A DNA stretch of 64,000 nt from Nemertoderma westbladi (GCA_032718475.1 JAUCBJ010001639.1:1-64000), one strand, 5' to 3'. Positions 1-11,084 are shown, counted from the first letter of the stretch. Notes: a model not told the origin generated them from the letters alone. Numbers and translations are program-made.

Positions 1-5
1 AATAA

Positions 6-1736
6 TTAGGAGATACCGAACGAGTTTATAGAAGGTCCGTCTACGTGTGTTCTAGAACGCGCGCCTCTAACGGCAGAGCCCTGCACCGCTGATTGCACCT
101 CGTCCATGAAGCTACTAAGATTAAGGACGCTGGTTGCGCCCAACAGTACGCGAACCCCAGAGCCGGAATTATTAATCGAATGAACCAGCAAACTCTCCTC
201 GAACGTGCAGCCGCCTATTACGAATATAATGAGGTCCTGTGAGCGGTCGCGAGTCATTGCGTTACTAAGATATGGGTACACAGATTCCTTGAGCTTACCT
301 TTGACAGCGGAGTCTATCACCGTAGCGATCCAAGGTTTGTGCTGTGTATAAATATTCTCGACGCCTTTCAACCCTTTAAACAACCGTTTGGTTATGTGAA
401 TCGGGTTCTCTGTGCCGAATAGGTCCGAGGACCGCACCCGGTGACCGCCGTATTCCAACACCGAGGCCGTGAGTCTAACCAACCCGGACTCGGAACCGTG
501 GCGTCGCATCGCGTCTAACAAACCCGCGGAGTCGTTGTTAGTATGCCGCTCGTAACGCAGCTGGTACAGCGAAACGAGTCGGCAGAAATTCGCGTGGGAG
601 AGTTTATTAGCGGATATGAGCGCGCGTATCTTGTGGAGGGCAGCGGAATGGTCCCCGTGGCAGGCTAACTCCTGCTCAACCTCAGATACCTCTAAGAGAT
701 GGTTCTTCGCTATGAGTCGAGACAGTTCGCCCACTATGGTCACGTGTTTGGCCACTGTCCCGGACATCTTTTTGAACTGCGGGTAGGTCTCAAGGAATGC
801 TTTCATATCGCTTATAGATTCCACCTTCTGTTGGCTCTTCGATTTAACCTGGAATTCGTCCATAAGGGTTTTAATGTTCTGCGCGATTTCTCCGAAGTTT
901 CCGTACATGTTTGCGGCGTAGAAATCGTCCTGGTCCGGGGAGAGAACGACTTCTTTGAGCTCCTTGGATACACCGGGGACGTCGCTAAGGTCGACTCGAT
1001 TGTTACGGATACCAAGCAGCTCATGGACCATGGCCTGGTATGTCCACTGGTTGAGTAACGGAGTCACGACGTCCTCGCTGCGGTCCAACACTATGAGAAC
1101 CGGCTCGGTCTCCGAGCGACGGAAGTCGAACAAACTCGGCTCCTTGTTGATTAAACTGCGCAGCGATTCGGCTAGTCGTCTAGCAGTGTCCGAGGAGTTC
1201 TGGTAGCGGATGGCCGGACTGAGTTTTAGGGAGAGGAGAACCGCAGCGATTCCTTGCGTCGCCCGCAGCAACGCGGCTGACTGCCACTGACTTCGGCCGC
1301 GGTAGCATCCGACTAGATTCAACGAGAACAAATGAGGCGCTGCGGCGATGAAGTCGCAGAAATATTCCGATACTTCGGAAATAACTTCATTTTCATCGGC
1401 TTCCGCTAAGAATTTAAGTTCGGTTTTACTGATGACATTGCTGAAGTAAAGGAAGTAACTGCAATACCGCGGGCATTTAAGTTCATCCGCGAGGAGGTTT
1501 ACGTTCTCGTCGGTTGGTCGGACAAACACAACTGCTTTGAGGTGTTTCATCGAGTCTCGTGACCGGTTATCGAGTTTCTCGAATAGGTATATTTCTTTCT
1601 GCAGCATTTCGGACTGTGGGTAGACCATGCTGACGATACTGGTAGTTTCTGTGTCCATAAGCAGCACCTTCATCCCGGGTCCGGCCTCCCTAATCATTTT
1701 ACTTATGTACATACGGACCGCAGCCACCGCATCCAT
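6..1736 (-). CDS. VPS45: VPS45, Sec1/Munc18-family vesicle-fusion regulator, intronless
   Basis: A single 576-residue open frame with ATG at 1736 and TAA at 6-8 matches VPS45 along its whole length (family members are about 570 residues). The N-terminus has VRMYISKMI and the tract PGMKVLLMD; the middle has [20 protein letters not shown], a signature of Sec1/Munc18 proteins; the C-terminal part keeps [12 protein letters not shown]. In known systems VPS45 is a cytosolic/peripheral membrane protein that binds syntaxin-16/Tlg2-type SNAREs and promotes fusion between endosomes and the trans-Golgi. There is no intron, stop or frameshift. The gene is visibly more GC-rich than the AT-rich DNA beside it. 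Animal VPS45 genes normally have several exons, so this is either a retrocopy or the gene of an intron-poor lineage; I see no poly-A tail because the window ends 5 bases past the stop. ATAATG precedes the start and no nearer upstream Met is in frame. Confidence 0.93.
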   Translation of the reverse strand: MDAVAAVRMYISKMIREAGPGMKVLLMDTETTSIVSMVYPQSEMLQKEIYLFEKLDNRSRDSMKHLKAVVFVRPTDENVNLLADELKCPRYCSYFLYFSNVISKTELKFLAEADENEVISEVSEYFCDFIAAAPHLFSLNLVGCYRGRSQWQSAALLRATQGIAAVLLSLKLSPAIRYQNSSDTARRLAESLRSLINKEPSLFDFRRSETEPVLIVLDRSEDVVTPLLNQWTYQAMVHELLGIRNNRVDLSDVPGVSKELKEVVLSPDQDDFYAANMYGNFGEIAQNIKTLMDEFQVKSKSQQKVESISDMKAFLETYPQFKKMSGTVAKHVTIVGELSRLIAKNHLLEVSEVEQELACHGDHSAALHKIRALISANKLSHANFCRLVSLYQLRYERHTNNDSAGLLDAMRRHGSESGLVRLTASVLEYGGHRVRSSDLFGTENPIHITKRLFKGLKGVENIYTQHKPWIATVIDSAVKGKLKESVYPYLSNAMTRDRSQDLIIFVIGGCTFEESLLVHSINNSGSGVRVLLGATSVLNLSSFMDEVQSAVQGSAVRGARSRTHVDGPSINSFGIS

Positions 1737-1875
1737 TATTCTAAATCAGCAACCAGGTAGGCCTAATGGTTCCTAATTCTGTAATTACGGAATTCTACAG
1801 ATTTGCAGAATTAGGCTAGGGTAAACTGGGGTAATTTGGGACAAAATCGTCCTTTAACACTAATGCTAGCGCATG

Positions 1876-1891
1876 GACTACATTTGTAGTC
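1876..1891. repeat. Subterminal palindrome of piggyBac, left copy 1
   Basis: GACTACATTTGTAGTC, two 7-bp arms. The same motif is at 2056-2071 and, as its complement, at 4656-4671. Position near both element ends suggests a transposase or host-factor binding site. Confidence 0.7.
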
Positions 1892-2055
1892 AAGCCACTT
1901 TCAACAACTCTCCCCTCATCAACTTCTAATGCCTTGAAGGTGGTGCTTCATCTATCTGTAGGAAAACGCGTTTTCTATTGGATAATGCGTTTATATTATT
2001 GTATTTCCTGGCCAATGCCTGAGTTAAATGGTTAATTAATGTTGTTTAGCATATG

Positions 2056-2071
2056 GACTACATTTGTAGTC
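2056..2071. repeat. Subterminal palindrome of piggyBac, left copy 2
   Basis: Second left-end copy of the GACTACA/TGTAGTC palindrome. The bases before it (TTTAGCATATG) match, in inverted form, those after the right-end copy at 4656-4671, so this copy is the one that pairs best with the right end. Confidence 0.7.
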
Positions 2072-2327
2072 ACAGTGTAGTATAAGGGATTTTGACAAAT
2101 TTAGTTAGTCATTGTCTTTATAAACCGTAGAGGCCCAGGGGCACCTGTCTGTATTCACTAAATATATTCATACAAATATGCAGAATTTAATTCTGGATAA
2201 TACTGTCTGACTGTAGGCCTAAATTATTACTTTCAGAATCAAATTTAGATACAGTACTGAGGTAGAGTTGCCGACCTGTTACTAACTAACCTGCCACATA
2301 TAGCCTGCTATAAGTGATACAAATACA

Positions 2328-4217
2328 ATGACAAACTATAATCGGCTATTGTTTGAAAGCTATTTTCCTGATCAACGTGACCGTGATATTTTGGAGCAAG
2401 CTATTGAAACTATAAACGTACAGCACTGGCTTGATCTTGGTGATGAGACACCGGAACAAGATGAAGAAAATGGCACACAAAATGATGGAATCGAAAATAC
2501 AGTTGATATTTGTAATGTGGCAACGGGAACAGATATTAGAAATTCTGATGATGATGTTGAAAATGTGGTTGGTATCAGTGTCATTTTGGATGATGATGAG
2601 GCTGGTGATCTCAGCAGTGCTTCGGATTTTGACATGGAAACCACTCCATTTGACTGTAGTGATTTGAGCGACAGTGATACGAGTTCAGGTAATACTCTGC
2701 CTGCTGTCCACCCAATTTATGTGGCAAAGTCAGGTGCAGAATACACCACTGTGCAACCCCCACCATGCAAGCGTAGTAAACAAGATATTATCCGTTTCAG
2801 ACCAAGAGCCTTAGTCAATCCTGCAAGTGAAACTGAAAGTTTTGGCCTATACTTTACTGAAGAAATCCTTTATATTGTACTCCAAGAAACAAATAGACGA
2901 GGGAGGATATTGTTTTCAATAAAAAATCCCGGAGTGTCTGTCAGTAGATTCAAGGCTTTCTCATGCATAGAGCTTCGTGCAGGTATAGGTTTGCTGCTTC
3001 TAGCCGGTGTATACAAAAGTTCCCACCAACAGCTAACTGAGTTATGGAACCCGATTCACGGTCCTCCAATGTTTAGAGCCACCATGGGTTATAATCGTTT
3101 TGTTAGTCTCATTCAATGCCTACGTTTCGACAATAAAGCTACTCGAGGAGAACGTTTGAAAACTGATAAGTTTGCTGCTATACGAGATGTATGGAACATG
3201 TTTCAGGATACTTTGCTAAAGTACATCATACCTGAAGAGCAATTAACGATAGATGAACAGTTGCTTGGATATAGAGGACGAATGCCAGCGCGTACGTACA
3301 TGCCACGCAAACCAGGGAAATTCGGTTTGAAAAAAAATTGGATTGTAGAGGCAAAATCAGGATTTGCATTAAAGGGGTTGATATATAGTGGCAAAGATAC
3401 CGATGGAAAAGTTCATAAGGGGCTAGCAACCGAAATTGTGATGGAATTGAGTACCCCTTTCTATTACACTGGACGAGGGATAACAACCGATAACTATTTC
3501 ACTTCCTTTTCATTGGGGGTGAAACTCAAGGAGAAGGACTTGTCATTATTGGGAACACTCCGTGGTAACAGAAAGGAAATACCAAATGAAATAAAAAATA
3601 TTAAAGATCGCTCCCCTGATACATCGGTTTTCGTCCACAATTCAGCTGAAAAGATAACTCTTGTTTCATATGTCCCAAAAAAGAACAAAAATGTTATTCT
3701 ACTGAGCACGTCCCACGATCGATTTGAAGTAAACAAGGAAGGTAAGGCAATAATGATAGAGGATTATAATGAAACCAAGTATGGTGTTGATCTGCTGGAT
3801 ATGAGAATAGCTCACTTCTCTTGTAAAAGAAAAACAAATCGGTGGCCTCTGGCAGTCTTCTTCAACATTTTAGACATAGCTGGGTTGAACGCATTTCTAT
3901 TGATGGTGAAGAATGGTTACAGAAATGATCGTCGTGCTTTTATCAAGATACTGTCACTTTCATTGGTGGAAGCAAACATTAAGTTGAGATTATATTCACT
4001 GCAATTACCAAGATCATCGCGTTTGGCTGCATCTGTTTTGGGATATAAAAGTCTGCCAAATAGTAAAGTTCCTTCTGCGGGTCCCAGACGATGTAAGCTA
4101 TGTTTAGAAAGGTCAGATAGCAAGCAAACGAGAGTCCGGTGTGATAAATGCTTTGTACCAGTCTGCAAAGATCACCATATCGTTGTGAAAACATGTATTG
4201 AATGTTTGGGAGTCTAG
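2328..4217 (+). CDS. piggyBac transposase (DDE_Tnp_1_7), full length
   Basis: 629 residues from ATG 2328 to TAG 4215-4217. The order is as in piggyBac: an acidic, low-complexity N-terminus (about residues 35-125), the catalytic RNase-H-like domain, and a C-terminal cysteine-rich zinc-binding domain (CKLC, CDKC, CKDH, CIEC, about 597-627). The catalytic aspartates are in place: D309 (LTIDEQ), D388 (TTDNYF), D488 and D491 (GVDLLD). piggyBac transposases cut at TTAA and excise precisely; the C-terminal domain is known to bind terminal DNA. No stop or frameshift is present, so the protein could be active. The palindromes near the ends are plausible binding sites (inference). Confidence 0.95.
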   Translation: MTNYNRLLFESYFPDQRDRDILEQAIETINVQHWLDLGDETPEQDEENGTQNDGIENTVDICNVATGTDIRNSDDDVENVVGISVILDDDEAGDLSSASDFDMETTPFDCSDLSDSDTSSGNTLPAVHPIYVAKSGAEYTTVQPPPCKRSKQDIIRFRPRALVNPASETESFGLYFTEEILYIVLQETNRRGRILFSIKNPGVSVSRFKAFSCIELRAGIGLLLLAGVYKSSHQQLTELWNPIHGPPMFRATMGYNRFVSLIQCLRFDNKATRGERLKTDKFAAIRDVWNMFQDTLLKYIIPEEQLTIDEQLLGYRGRMPARTYMPRKPGKFGLKKNWIVEAKSGFALKGLIYSGKDTDGKVHKGLATEIVMELSTPFYYTGRGITTDNYFTSFSLGVKLKEKDLSLLGTLRGNRKEIPNEIKNIKDRSPDTSVFVHNSAEKITLVSYVPKKNKNVILLSTSHDRFEVNKEGKAIMIEDYNETKYGVDLLDMRIAHFSCKRKTNRWPLAVFFNILDIAGLNAFLLMVKNGYRNDRRAFIKILSLSLVEANIKLRLYSLQLPRSSRLAASVLGYKSLPNSKVPSAGPRRCKLCLERSDSKQTRVRCDKCFVPVCKDHHIVVKTCIECLGV

Positions 4218-4265
4218 ACAAGTAACAACTATAGGCTTACCAGTGCTTCATAATAAACTATGCAA

Positions 4266-4400
4266 TATTTAGAAAGGTTTAGCATGTTTAAAATTTAGAA
4301 ACGTCATATAGCAAGCAAACAAGAGTCCGGTGTGATAAATGCAAAGATAACCACAAACTTTTATTGACTGTTTGGGTATCTAAACAAACAACAACACAAC
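4266..4400 (+). repeat. Degenerate second copy of the transposase 3' end
   Basis: Bases from about 4266 repeat the gene's last ~130 bp (about 4102-4230): the shared tract GAGTCCGGTGTGATAAATGC occurs at about 4130 and about 4322. The second copy has lost the segment with FVPVCKD-like codons and several more bases, so it is a tandem partial duplication in the 3' untranslated region, not a coding exon. Confidence 0.8.
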
Positions 4401-4534
4401 TGTAGTCTTCCTACTTTTTTTATATGAACTGAACTATGCAATACAATTTTATGTTGGAACTGAATATACAGATATACTTAAATAACCTAGAGCTCACACA
4501 TAATCATGTTGTTGTTATTGTATATGTTGTCCAA

Positions 4535-4554
4535 CCCCCCCCCCCCCCCCCCCC
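4535..4554. repeat. Poly-C tract (20 C)
   Basis: Uninterrupted run of 20 cytosines in the piggyBac 3' region. Length may be affected by sequencing error. Confidence 0.9.
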
Positions 4555-4655
4555 AACCTAAAGTTTGGCATGAAAATGGTTCCAAACTATTTATTTTCTA
4601 TTTTTAAATAAAATTATTCAAAAAAATAACATTGTAAATAATGTTCAAATAATGT

Positions 4656-4671
4656 GACTACAAATGTAGTC
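4656..4671. repeat. Subterminal palindrome of piggyBac, right copy
   Basis: Complementary form of the left-end palindromes, 44 bases inside the right end of the element, followed by CATACGCTAAACAAC, the inverted counterpart of the sequence at about 2041-2055. Confidence 0.7.
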
Positions 4672-4859
4672 CATACGCTAAACAACTTATATTGGAAACT
4701 GTGCTAGGATTAGTGTTAAAGCTTTTTTCAGAATCTTAAAAACATTTTTTTGATAATCCGACCTTATCAAGTATGCACCATGTACCCATTCTATCAAACT
4801 AATTACTTAATTTTTATTTTCAAATAATTAATTACCTTTTTTTAATTAATATTCATCAG

Positions 4860-4896
4860 TGTCCCAAATTACCCCAGCATGGGGTAATTTGGGACA
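4860..4896. repeat. Perfect hairpin made of two terminal-repeat motifs
   Basis: TGTCCCAAATTACCCC (4860-4875), a 5-base loop, and its exact complement (4881-4896). The same motif forms the inner part of the element's terminal repeats at 1818-1843 and 6363-6388, so this is an internal pair of terminal motifs, head to head. Confidence 0.85.
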
Positions 4897-5029
4897 GTTG
4901 GGGGAATTTGGGACATAACATAAATCGAACAGTAGTAGCCCATTGTAATTGACACAAACTTTGTTGAGAAATTGTACAATGCATCAATAAGACCAAAAGT
5001 TGGGATTTTGGAGACTGTTCGACACCATC

Positions 5030-6200
5030 AGTACAACAGTCTCCCGCTAGAGGGCTACATGTCAAACATTAATAAATGTCCTCCCATCTGCCATCTCTCT
5101 GCATTTAATCCGACCAAAAGACAATGCTGAAACTTGTCATACTTGTATTAGACCGACCATATTAGCTCATAGCTGTCATGTGTCATTCAAAGGGGGCTAA
5201 TCTGCATGCAGTTCTTTAGTCTGCCGCTAGAGGGCCGAATATCTGAAAGTGAAATCCTTGACTCATTCCGTTATTTATGATCCGTTCAAGCTGAAACTTG
5301 TCAAAAATATGTTGTCTGTCTGTCTTTATGCCAGTATGTGCTCAGCCAGAATACATCATGCATCAATGTGCTGCTGCTGCTGTGTCTTGGAGGGGTCGGT
5401 AAGTGGTCTGCATTTCTTCAGTCTACCACTAGAGGGCAAAAAGTATGAAAGTGATAACCTTCCACTTCCCCTGTACCCATTCTGCCATTTACTTGATCTT
5501 AATCTGTTTAAGTTGAGTCTTGGAATATAGTACCAGATCACGACTACATGATGTGTCTTTTTGAGGAAGGTGATTCATCTGCAGTTCTCCAGTGTGCTCC
5601 TAGAGGGCGAAATGTCTGAAAGTGAAAACCTTCTCCCATTTCCGTGATTCTAATTCGATTACCTTTAGCTGAATGTTGGCATAGTATGTACTATAGGCCC
5701 TGCTACTGTACTATACCACATGTTGAATCTTTGGGAAGAAGGTTATCGGTCATCTGTTCTCCAGTCTGCCGCTAGAGGGCAAAAATGTCTGAAAGTGACA
5801 TCCTTGACTCATTCCTTTATTTATGATCTGTCCTAGCTGAAACTTGTCAAATATGTTGTCTGTCTGTCTGTAGTCATATGTATCAGTATGATCTCTCTTT
5901 AGAATACATCCTGCGTCAGTAGTGTGTCTTGCAGTCTTCAGGTCTTGGTGGGGTCGGTAATTGGTCTGCAGTTCTGTTCTCCAGTCTGCTCCTAGAGGGC
6001 AAAATGTATGAAAGTGATCTTCCGCTTACCCATGTCTTCATTTTCTTCATCTTAATCTGTTTAAGCTGAGTCTTGGAATATAAGTACCTGACCACGACTA
6101 CATGTTGTGTCTTTTTGATGAAGGTGATTAATCTGCTGCTGCTGCAGTTCTCCAGTCTGCTGCTAGAGGGCGAAATATCTGAAAGCGAACACCTTACACT
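5030..6200 (+). repeat. Tandem array, unit about 170-220 bp, with CTCF-like core
   Basis: Seven units share a conserved block: GCAGTTCTCCAGTCTGCC, then a CCGCTAGAGGGC-type core, then AAATGTCTGAAAGTGA. Cores are at 5044-5055, 5224-5235, 5426-5437, 5597-5608, 5769-5780, 5989-6000 and 6160-6171; the DNA between is more variable. The same family returns in the opposite orientation at about 47885-48440, and a fragment without the core is at about 14255-14340. The core fits the known vertebrate CTCF consensus CCASYAGRKGGC exactly at 5426 and with one or two differences elsewhere. Any CTCF binding is inference. Confidence 0.85.
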
Positions 6201-6528
6201 TGCGACTTACCTGTGACGGCTAGTCTACAGCATTTAAAAGAGATAGAGAAAGTATGAAGCTAAGTGTAGGCCTATAATTTAAACAACCCACCAAACCCCA
6301 CTGCACTTACAGTTAAGAAAAGACTTGTCCCAAATTACCCCAACCTGTCCCAAATTCCCCCATGTCCCAAATTACCCCAGTTTACCCTATACCTATACCT
6401 ATACCAGTCAGTTAGGGTAGGTTTCTTAAATAGGAAGTTTTTTTTCTTCCTATATAGGAAATTTTTGCCATTTTTTTTTCTGAACATTTTCTTCGTTATC
6501 TTTTGAAATAAATTTTAGCGGCATATTT

Positions 6529-6598
6529 GAATATATACTACTACAATATATATACTACTACAATATATATACTACTACAATATATACTACTATACTAC
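6529..6598. repeat. ATATATACTACTACA tandem microsatellite
   Basis: About four units of a 15-17-bp AT-rich motif (ATATATACTACTACA) inside the left arm of the 6411-10978 element. It is absent from the right arm, so it expanded after the arms separated. Confidence 0.8.
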
Positions 6599-6834
6599 GT
6601 TTGTTGTGAAAACTAGAAAAAAAAACTATCTGTGCGTTCGCTTTCTATAGCCATTTTAAAAACGTTACCTTTTCCGAGAATTTCTTACATAGGAAATATT
6701 TTTTGGACTTCCTATTTAGGAGTTTAACTTATTTCTTATTTAAGATATTTTATGTCTTGATTTTTCTTAATTAAGAACAATTATGACTTGCCAGTTCAAT
6801 TTAAGACGATGTTTTTAATGTAGAGTGCGATAAA

Positions 6835-7862
6835 TTACGGTAAACTTCGGAGCGCGAACTTTATTCCTAAAATGTGAAAATGCGAATTGTGTTCCAATTC
6901 ACATCGAACTTTGTTCCTATTTTTGCGAATTTCGTTCCTATTTGAGTGAATTTTGTTCCTATGAAAATGAAATTTAATTAGTCAGTCTGTCTCGCAAATC
7001 TATTGCGAATTTTGTTCCTATGACAGCGAATTTTGTTCCTATGACAGCGAATTTTGTTCCACTCACAATTACAGTAGGCCTACTGCCTGACTGCAGTTGC
7101 AGTAGGTAGACTTGTGGTAGGCCTAGATGAAAAACAACAGGCATTCTGAAATTAACTTTCCCACGATTTCACATAATATTATTAGATTGAATAGGAAACT
7201 TTTACTTACTTCGAGAATCATTAACATAAATTAATTTTGCTTTATTAATTATCTTACCGCCAGTATTTTCAATTTCAACCCGCTATAGTGGCGCGCATTG
7301 AGCGCAAGTGAAATAATTTATAGTTTATTGTTTTGGTTAGAAAACACCGCCACTGTAACCTGCTCCTTTCCTTTAATGTTCTTAATTAAATGAAGCTAAA
7401 TCTCAAGTATTGGGCAAGTGTCCTAGCCTATTCGAAAACTGGCCTATTGGGCATATATAGATAGGCAGATAGGCCTACTGTAACAAATAATAATTGTTTG
7501 ATTTCGAATTTTTACATCCTATGCATATTGCATAGGCCTAGTTGGATTAATTGTAAACTACACATTAAGTAAGATAAACTAAATATAACTTAGTAATAAA
7601 TAATCCAATCCATAAACTGAAAGTAACTTACAGAGATTGGAACAAAGCTCGCAATAATAGGAACAAAGTTCGCATGATAGGTGATAGGAATAGGAACAAA
7701 GTTCGCAATAATTGGAACATAATTATCCTTGAAAATTCGATAGGAACATAGTTCGCAAGTAGAGGAACAAAGTTCGCTACGCGTTGGAACAAAATTCGCA
7801 AAAATGTAATAGGAACAAACAAAATTCGCGAAATATCAATAGGAACAAAATTCTCGCCGCCA
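6835..7862. mobile_element. Element with inverted iteron arrays (GCGAATTTTGTTCCTAT)
   Basis: About eight copies of a motif near GCGAATTTTGTTCCTAT stand on the plus strand at about 6850-7062; about nine copies stand on the minus strand at about 7635-7855. Copies are 17-30 bp apart and diverged. The outer ends form a loose inverted repeat (CGGAGCGCGAACTTTATTCC against CGGCGGCGAGAATTTTGTTC). No gene lies between the arrays. Iterated subterminal motifs in opposite orientation are typical of transposase-binding regions, but I do not recognise the family. Confidence 0.65.
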
Positions 7863-7869
7863 GTACAGT

Positions 7870-8665
7870 ACAGTCAGTTTGCATAAATAATTATTAATTA
7901 TTAAAAAAAATATTATTGCATAAATAATTATTAATTATTAAAGAAAATATTATTGCATAAATAATTATTAATTATTGTAAAAATAATAGGCCCTATTGCA
8001 TAAATAATTATTAATTATTGTAAAAATAATATTGCATAAATAATTATTAATTGTTAATAAAAAATATTATTGCATAAATAATTACCGGTATTAATTATTA
8101 AAAAAAATATTATAGCATAAATAATTTATTAATTATTGTAAAAATATTATTGCATAAATAATTACCGGTATTAATTATTAAAAAAAATATTATTGCATAA
8201 ATAATTATCTGATTATTATATTAATTATTGTAAAAATATTATTGCATAAATAATTATCTGATTATTATATTAATTATTGTAAAAATATTATTGCATAAAT
8301 AATTAGGCCTATTAATTATTGTAAAAATAATATTGTATCAATAGTTAATAATTATTTTAAAATATTACTGCAAAGCAGCAAAGTAATTAGGCCTATTAAT
8401 TAAGCTTACTGGTCAGCCAGTCAGCTGGTATTGTAAAAATAATATTGCATGAATAATTATAACTGTATTAATCTGTTAATTATTACAATAATATTATTGT
8501 TTGATCCATAAATTATTAAATAATCATTAATCTGTTAATTATTATAAAAATAATAGGGCATATGCATTAGGCCTAATAATTATAAATTATTTTAAAAATA
8601 TTATTAATCAATAATTATTACTGAAATACGGTATATAATTATTGTAAAAAATATCCCTCTGTGTT
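7870..8665. repeat. AT-rich tandem array (TTGCATAAATAATTATTAATTA)
   Basis: About a dozen diverged units of 35-70 bp, each with ATTGCATAAATAATTA followed by TTAATTATTGTAAAAATA. No coding potential. Some units carry a short GGCC or ACCGGTA insertion. Confidence 0.8.
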
Positions 8666-9154
8666 GGAGGGATGTACTTTTATATTGCTGTATTATCTGA
8701 AACTGCAAAGTGCAAACCATATAGCCTAGACAGGATGACGGGGTAACTAACAGTATCCCAGCCCCAGCCCTATCAGGTCAGCTCAGTCTGTCAGTATCTG
8801 GAATGAACTGCTGGAATATATATATATTTTCTTATTTAACTGTTTAAGAAAAATATATACCGGTACATAAAATTGTTTAAATAAGAAATAAGTTAAACTC
8901 CTAAATAGGAAGTCCAAAAAATATTTCCTATAGGCCTAGGCCTATAAGAAATTCTCGGAAAAAGTAACGTTTTTAAAATGGCTATAGAAAGCGAACCAAC
9001 AGTCAGACAGTCTGAACGTAGTAAAGTAAAGATTAACCTGCAATAAGCAGGAATTCAAATATGCTGCTAAAATTTATTTCAAAAGATAACGAAGAAAATG
9101 TTCAGAAAAATGGCAAAAATTTCCTATATAGAAAGCACTTTTTCCTATACAGGA

Positions 9155-10914
9155 CAGTCAGTGATCTATGCCAAAATTGGCAGTTTTCAAAAATGGAAGT
9201 TTTTATTCCAATTTCGGCATTAATTCCAAAATTGGAACTAGTACTGATAGGCACCAGTCAGCCAGATATTAGATTAATAATGTATTTTGACAGTTTGAAC
9301 TAATCTATTTTCATGCAAATTTATTACCGTATAATGATGCATTTGCATTATATATATTTCGGTAAACGAACTTAGATCCTGCAGGGCGTGACTTTGACAG
9401 ACTTATAGATCCTATCCGGTAGTCCGGGGGAGCTTAGATCCTAACTACTGAACTAGGTGAACTTAGATCCCAGATTTATACAAATTCCTTAGCACACGCT
9501 AGACTGCTAGATGAGAGGCAAACTTAGATCCCACATCATATAGTGCTGGCCACGTTCAATTGATATTATAGTATTGTACTGTGTTACATTTTACATTAAG
9601 CATATAAAAGTACTTACAGACTTCTGGACTTATAATGATCTAATGCAAATAAGTCATACACTCAAAGTAGTTGCGATTAGTTAATCACCAACAAACTATA
9701 ATTTGCAAATTAATAGCTAATTCGGTGCAATGTATTATTTATTATTATTATGGTAGTAGGATCTACTGTAAGTTCGCTTCCCTTCAAGCGTGATAATATT
9801 TACAGTAAGGTCTGCTGGCCTATCTGCCTATGGCAGTATGGTGATGACGTTTTTACATTAACACAGCTATGGTACAGCAATATACTGAACTGATATATAC
9901 AGATATATGCAAGGTGGAATCTAAGTTCGTACTTTGAGGATCGAAGTTCATATGGGAAGGATCTAAGTTCGTATGGCAGTAGGGGAAGTATCTAAGAAAG
10001 TTCGCTTGGCTGCCTGGGAAGGATCTATGTTCAAATGGGAAGGATCTAAGTTCACCCAAGATCTAAGTTCGTTCAGGGTCTAAGGTGCTCTAGGATCTAA
10101 AGCGGTTACTTATGCAGTGGCACAAAGTCGGCATTTAATAAAACAAAAGGCACTGGTAATGAATGACCGCCTCTGGAAGTACTAACACTAACACAACAAC
10201 TGGAACTAAGTCTTCTTCAAGCTAAGCAGGTGATGGTGAATTCTTAAAAAAAGGTCAGAATGTATAGTTATACACAAACAGATACAAAGTATTGAAATTG
10301 ATAATGTGATCAAATCTTACATTGTTGTATGGCCCAGCGCAGGGCGTTTCTTATGTAGTTAAGAAGATATCATATCAAGGTTAACATTCACATTAAGGTA
10401 TTCGGATATTGGATAGTACAAGTACCGTACCTACTGTACGTACCCCATATACTACACACACAAGCACATGCAACTCACTACTGCACTAGAATGTATAACG
10501 TCACATCACAGCTGTCACAGCAGCACAGCATGACACTGACACATTTACAACAAAAGTTCGGTAATATACCAATATACTGATATACCAGTATACAGATATC
10601 TCTCTCTGCCAGTCTGCAGCTGCTCTTCCTCTATCAGAATAAAAAATGCCAAAAACGGCAGGTCAAAAACTTCCAATTTTGGAACTAGAGGTTACAGTAT
10701 CAAAATTTTAATCATAAAAAACCAAAAGCATGGTGAATTTTTTTTTATCTCGGTCAAAAGTTTCTAAATGCATCAAAATATAATTTTTTGCAAAATTTAG
10801 TTAACCCCAGCCAATATTGGCTGACCCTGGACAGAAAATATATCAAAAATTCCAATTTTGGCATGAAAACTTCCAATTTTGAAAAATGCCAATTTTGGCA
10901 TAGATCAGTGACTG
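9155..10914. mobile_element. Non-autonomous element with CCAAAATTGGCA terminal iterons
   Basis: The ends are inverted: CAGTCAGTGATCTATGCC at 9155 and its complement with one mismatch ending at 10914. Inside both ends are repeated TTCCAATTTTGG and GCCAAAATTGGC motifs (9170-9240, 10650-10900). CAGGA borders both ends (9150-9154, 10915-10919), a possible 5-bp target duplication. It splits the right arm of the 6411-10978 element and itself contains the GGATCTAAGTTCG element. No gene. Confidence 0.65.
9362..10112. mobile_element. Element with GGATCTAAGTTCG iterons, copy 1
   Basis: The left side has at least three CGAACTTAGATCC-type motifs (9368, 9458, 9520 region) plus gapped variants; the right side has about eight motifs in the opposite orientation (about 9907-10110), many followed by TATGGGAA. 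A second locus with the same right end is at 56353-56545, and both end GGTGCTCTAGGATCTAAAGC. No coding region. Confidence 0.65.
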
Positions 10915-11084
10915 CAGGATATAGGACAGTAGGAAGAAAATAAAAATTCCTATTTAAGAAACCTACCGGTACCCTAACTACAGTGAACTGCCAGTCAGCC
11001 AGTATACAGCAATACAGCTAGGCTATATCACTGTATCAGTACCGGTATATGTAGGCCCCAGACTGCCAGACTGGAATCCATAGA

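Larger units (their letters stand above)
1858..4715 (+). mobile_element. piggyBac transposon, apparently autonomous
   Basis: The ends read CACTAAT (1858) and ATTAGTG (to 4715) and each is bordered by TTAA (1854-1857 and 4716-4719), the invariable piggyBac target. A palindrome GACTACATTTGTAGTC lies near both ends (1876-1891, 2056-2071, and 4656-4671 as its complement), inside longer subterminal inverted repeats. It encloses an uninterrupted transposase gene. The element was inserted into the TA-flanked element at 1817-6389, so it is the younger of the two. Confidence 0.9.
1817..6389. mobile_element. TA-flanked DNA transposon carrying a tandem array and a nested piggyBac
   Basis: Perfect 26-bp inverted repeats lie at 1818-1843 (starting AGGGTAAACTGGGG) and 6363-6388. 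Counting the outermost TA (1817-1818 and 6388-6389) as the target duplication makes this a Tc1/mariner/pogo-like non-autonomous element. The right side has three head-to-tail copies of the terminal motif (6326, 6346 and 6363), and a further pair forms a hairpin at 4860-4896. The element has no transposase of its own family; the only transposase inside belongs to the piggyBac inserted at 1858-4715. Superfamily is inferred from the TA duplication only. Confidence 0.75.
6411..10978. mobile_element. Inverted-repeat element with long TIRs, nested insertions
   Basis: The left arm (6411 to about 6790: GTTAGGGTAGGTTTCTTAAA, then TTCCTATATAGGAAATTTTT, and onward) returns inverted at about 8867-9154 and 10915-10978. 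The right arm is split by the 9155-10914 element. Between the arms are the 6835-7862 iteron element and an AT-rich array. No transposase gene is present. I could not fix a target duplication, so the superfamily stays open. Confidence 0.65.

Noticed and set aside
699-1206. Plus-strand frames opposite VPS45
   Set aside because: Shadows of the conserved minus-strand gene; no domain or start context.
6411-6420. Telomere-type TTAGGG
   Set aside because: Single occurrence within a terminal inverted repeat.
7870-8665. CRISPR-like array
   Set aside because: Units are diverged, AT-rich, contiguous and without unique spacers; eukaryotic satellite-like DNA.
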